A stretch of 64,000 nt of DNA from an uncultured Collinsella sp. (GTDB lineage: Bacteria > Actinomycetota > Coriobacteriia > Coriobacteriales > Coriobacteriaceae): contig URAD01000002.1 of assembly GCA_900545745.1 (NCBI GenBank), positions 1-64,000 on the forward strand. Direction: 5' to 3'. How positions within the stretch are numbered: the stretch's first letter is position 1; every line of letters begins with the position of its first letter. Below, in pieces: positions 63,524-64,000 of the stretch. The position numbers and the translations under genes are program-made. The notes beneath the pieces were generated by a model, which saw only the letters and a list, made by a program, of their open reading frames with translations, was not told the origin of the DNA and ran no database searches.

Positions 63524-64000
63524 ATGATCCTTTCGCTGGCCCCTATGGAGGGGATTACCGGGCATGTGTTCCGTCGCGTGCATGCGGAGTGCTTCGGTGC
63601 GCTCGATTGCTATTACACGCCGTTTTTGCCGCCGCCGCGGGTGGGAAACCGCTTTGGCGGCAAGGCGTTTAAGGAGATCGATCCTGCCAATAACCAGGGG
63701 CTCAACGTGGTGCCTCAGCTGATGTCCAAGAACGCGGACGAGTTTGTGTGGGCGGCACAGGTGCTCGCCGACATGGGCTACCGCGAGGTCAATCTCAACT
63801 TGGGTTGCCCTTCGGGAACGGTTGTCGCCAAGGGCAAGGGCTCGGGTTTCTTGCGCAATCTCGACGAGCTCGAGGCGTTCTTAAGCGATGTGTGCGAGCG
63901 GTCGCCGTTGCCGGTGTCGGTAAAGACCAGGCTGGGGCTGGAGAATGACGACGAATACGAGCGCGTGCTCGATCTGTATTGCCGCATGCCGTTGGCAGAG
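63524..64000 (+). CDS. tRNA-dihydrouridine synthase, N-terminal part (cut by window edge)
   Basis: The first 159 residues of a flavin-dependent Dus enzyme that reduces uridines in tRNA. MILSLAPMEGITGHVFRRV is the start of the TIM barrel with the family's APMEG motif. VVPQLMSKNADEFVWAAQVL, NLNLGCPSGTVVAKGKGSGF and SVKTRLGL are FMN- and substrate-binding segments; the Cys of GCPSG is the catalytic acid. Here CPSGTVVAKGKG replaces the more common CP...R.GAG. The start at 63524 has GAGAGAAGAG upstream. The C-terminal half is outside the window. Confidence 0.9.
   Translation, partial: MILSLAPMEGITGHVFRRVHAECFGALDCYYTPFLPPPRVGNRFGGKAFKEIDPANNQGLNVVPQLMSKNADEFVWAAQVLADMGYREVNLNLGCPSGTVVAKGKGSGFLRNLDELEAFLSDVCERSPLPVSVKTRLGLENDDEYERVLDLYCRMPLAE

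Overview
The window looks like chromosomal DNA of a gut coriobacterium, most likely a Collinsella-type actinomycete. This is an inference from gene content and GC-rich coding sequence, not from a database search. Supporting points are a type III glutamine synthetase, the MurT/GatD peptidoglycan-amidating activity, sortase-type surface proteins with LPXTG-like anchors, a LuxR/two-component set, several ferredoxin-like proteins, and short hairpin repeats scattered between genes.

Left part (1-22,100), mostly housekeeping. A minus-strand methionine operon runs metF, a free-standing MetH reactivation domain, then metH (cut by the window edge). Next come glutamine synthetase III (+) with a hairpin-rich leader and a repeat-rich zone around tRNA-Glu. 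A minus-strand operon follows, with two helical-repeat proteins and a single-chain MurT-GatD fusion. Then come three iron/zinc polyol-alcohol dehydrogenases, a polyferredoxin, YchF, a small membrane protein, an XRE regulator pair sharing a 24-bp palindrome, L-asparaginase and GMP synthetase.

Accessory island (about 22,100-36,000). It is marked by three copies of the 3' end of a yjdF-type gene (one intact gene, two 5'-truncated tails, all in the same orientation) and by broken genes. It holds a LevR-like regulator followed by a mannose-family PTS (IIB-IIC-IID-IIA), a GH172/DUF2961 glycosidase and a ROK sugar kinase, which together look like an import-and-cleave pathway for a fructose- or arabinofuranose-containing sugar. 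It also holds a decaying cluster of SAM methyltransferases behind an iron-box-like palindrome, a candidate type III toxin-antitoxin locus (ToxN-like protein behind a structured RNA with two GNRA-capped hairpins), and a DUF4143 ATPase.

Right part (36,000-64,000). An LPXTG protein, a flavin reductase and a divergent topoisomerase IV pair are followed by a lipoprotein and a 1,455-residue surface protein with a LuxR regulator upstream. A response regulator/histidine kinase pair is divergent to an envelope redox operon (a tiny CXXC protein, a membrane polyferredoxin and a TlpA-like thioredoxin lipoprotein). A fused MacB-like ABC exporter comes next. The last unit is a TetR-controlled agmatine-type catabolic cluster: two paralogous MFS transporters, an agmatine-deiminase-family enzyme and an unusual carbamoyltransferase carrying HELP instead of HCLP. 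The window ends in a palindromic intergenic element and the start of a tRNA-dihydrouridine synthase.

Most attractive candidates for new biology: the PTS-GH172-ROK operon with its LevR relative lacking sigma-54 hallmarks, the candidate type III toxin-antitoxin RNA, the MurT-GatD fusion, the yjdF-tail-flanked island, and the HELP carbamoyltransferase cluster.
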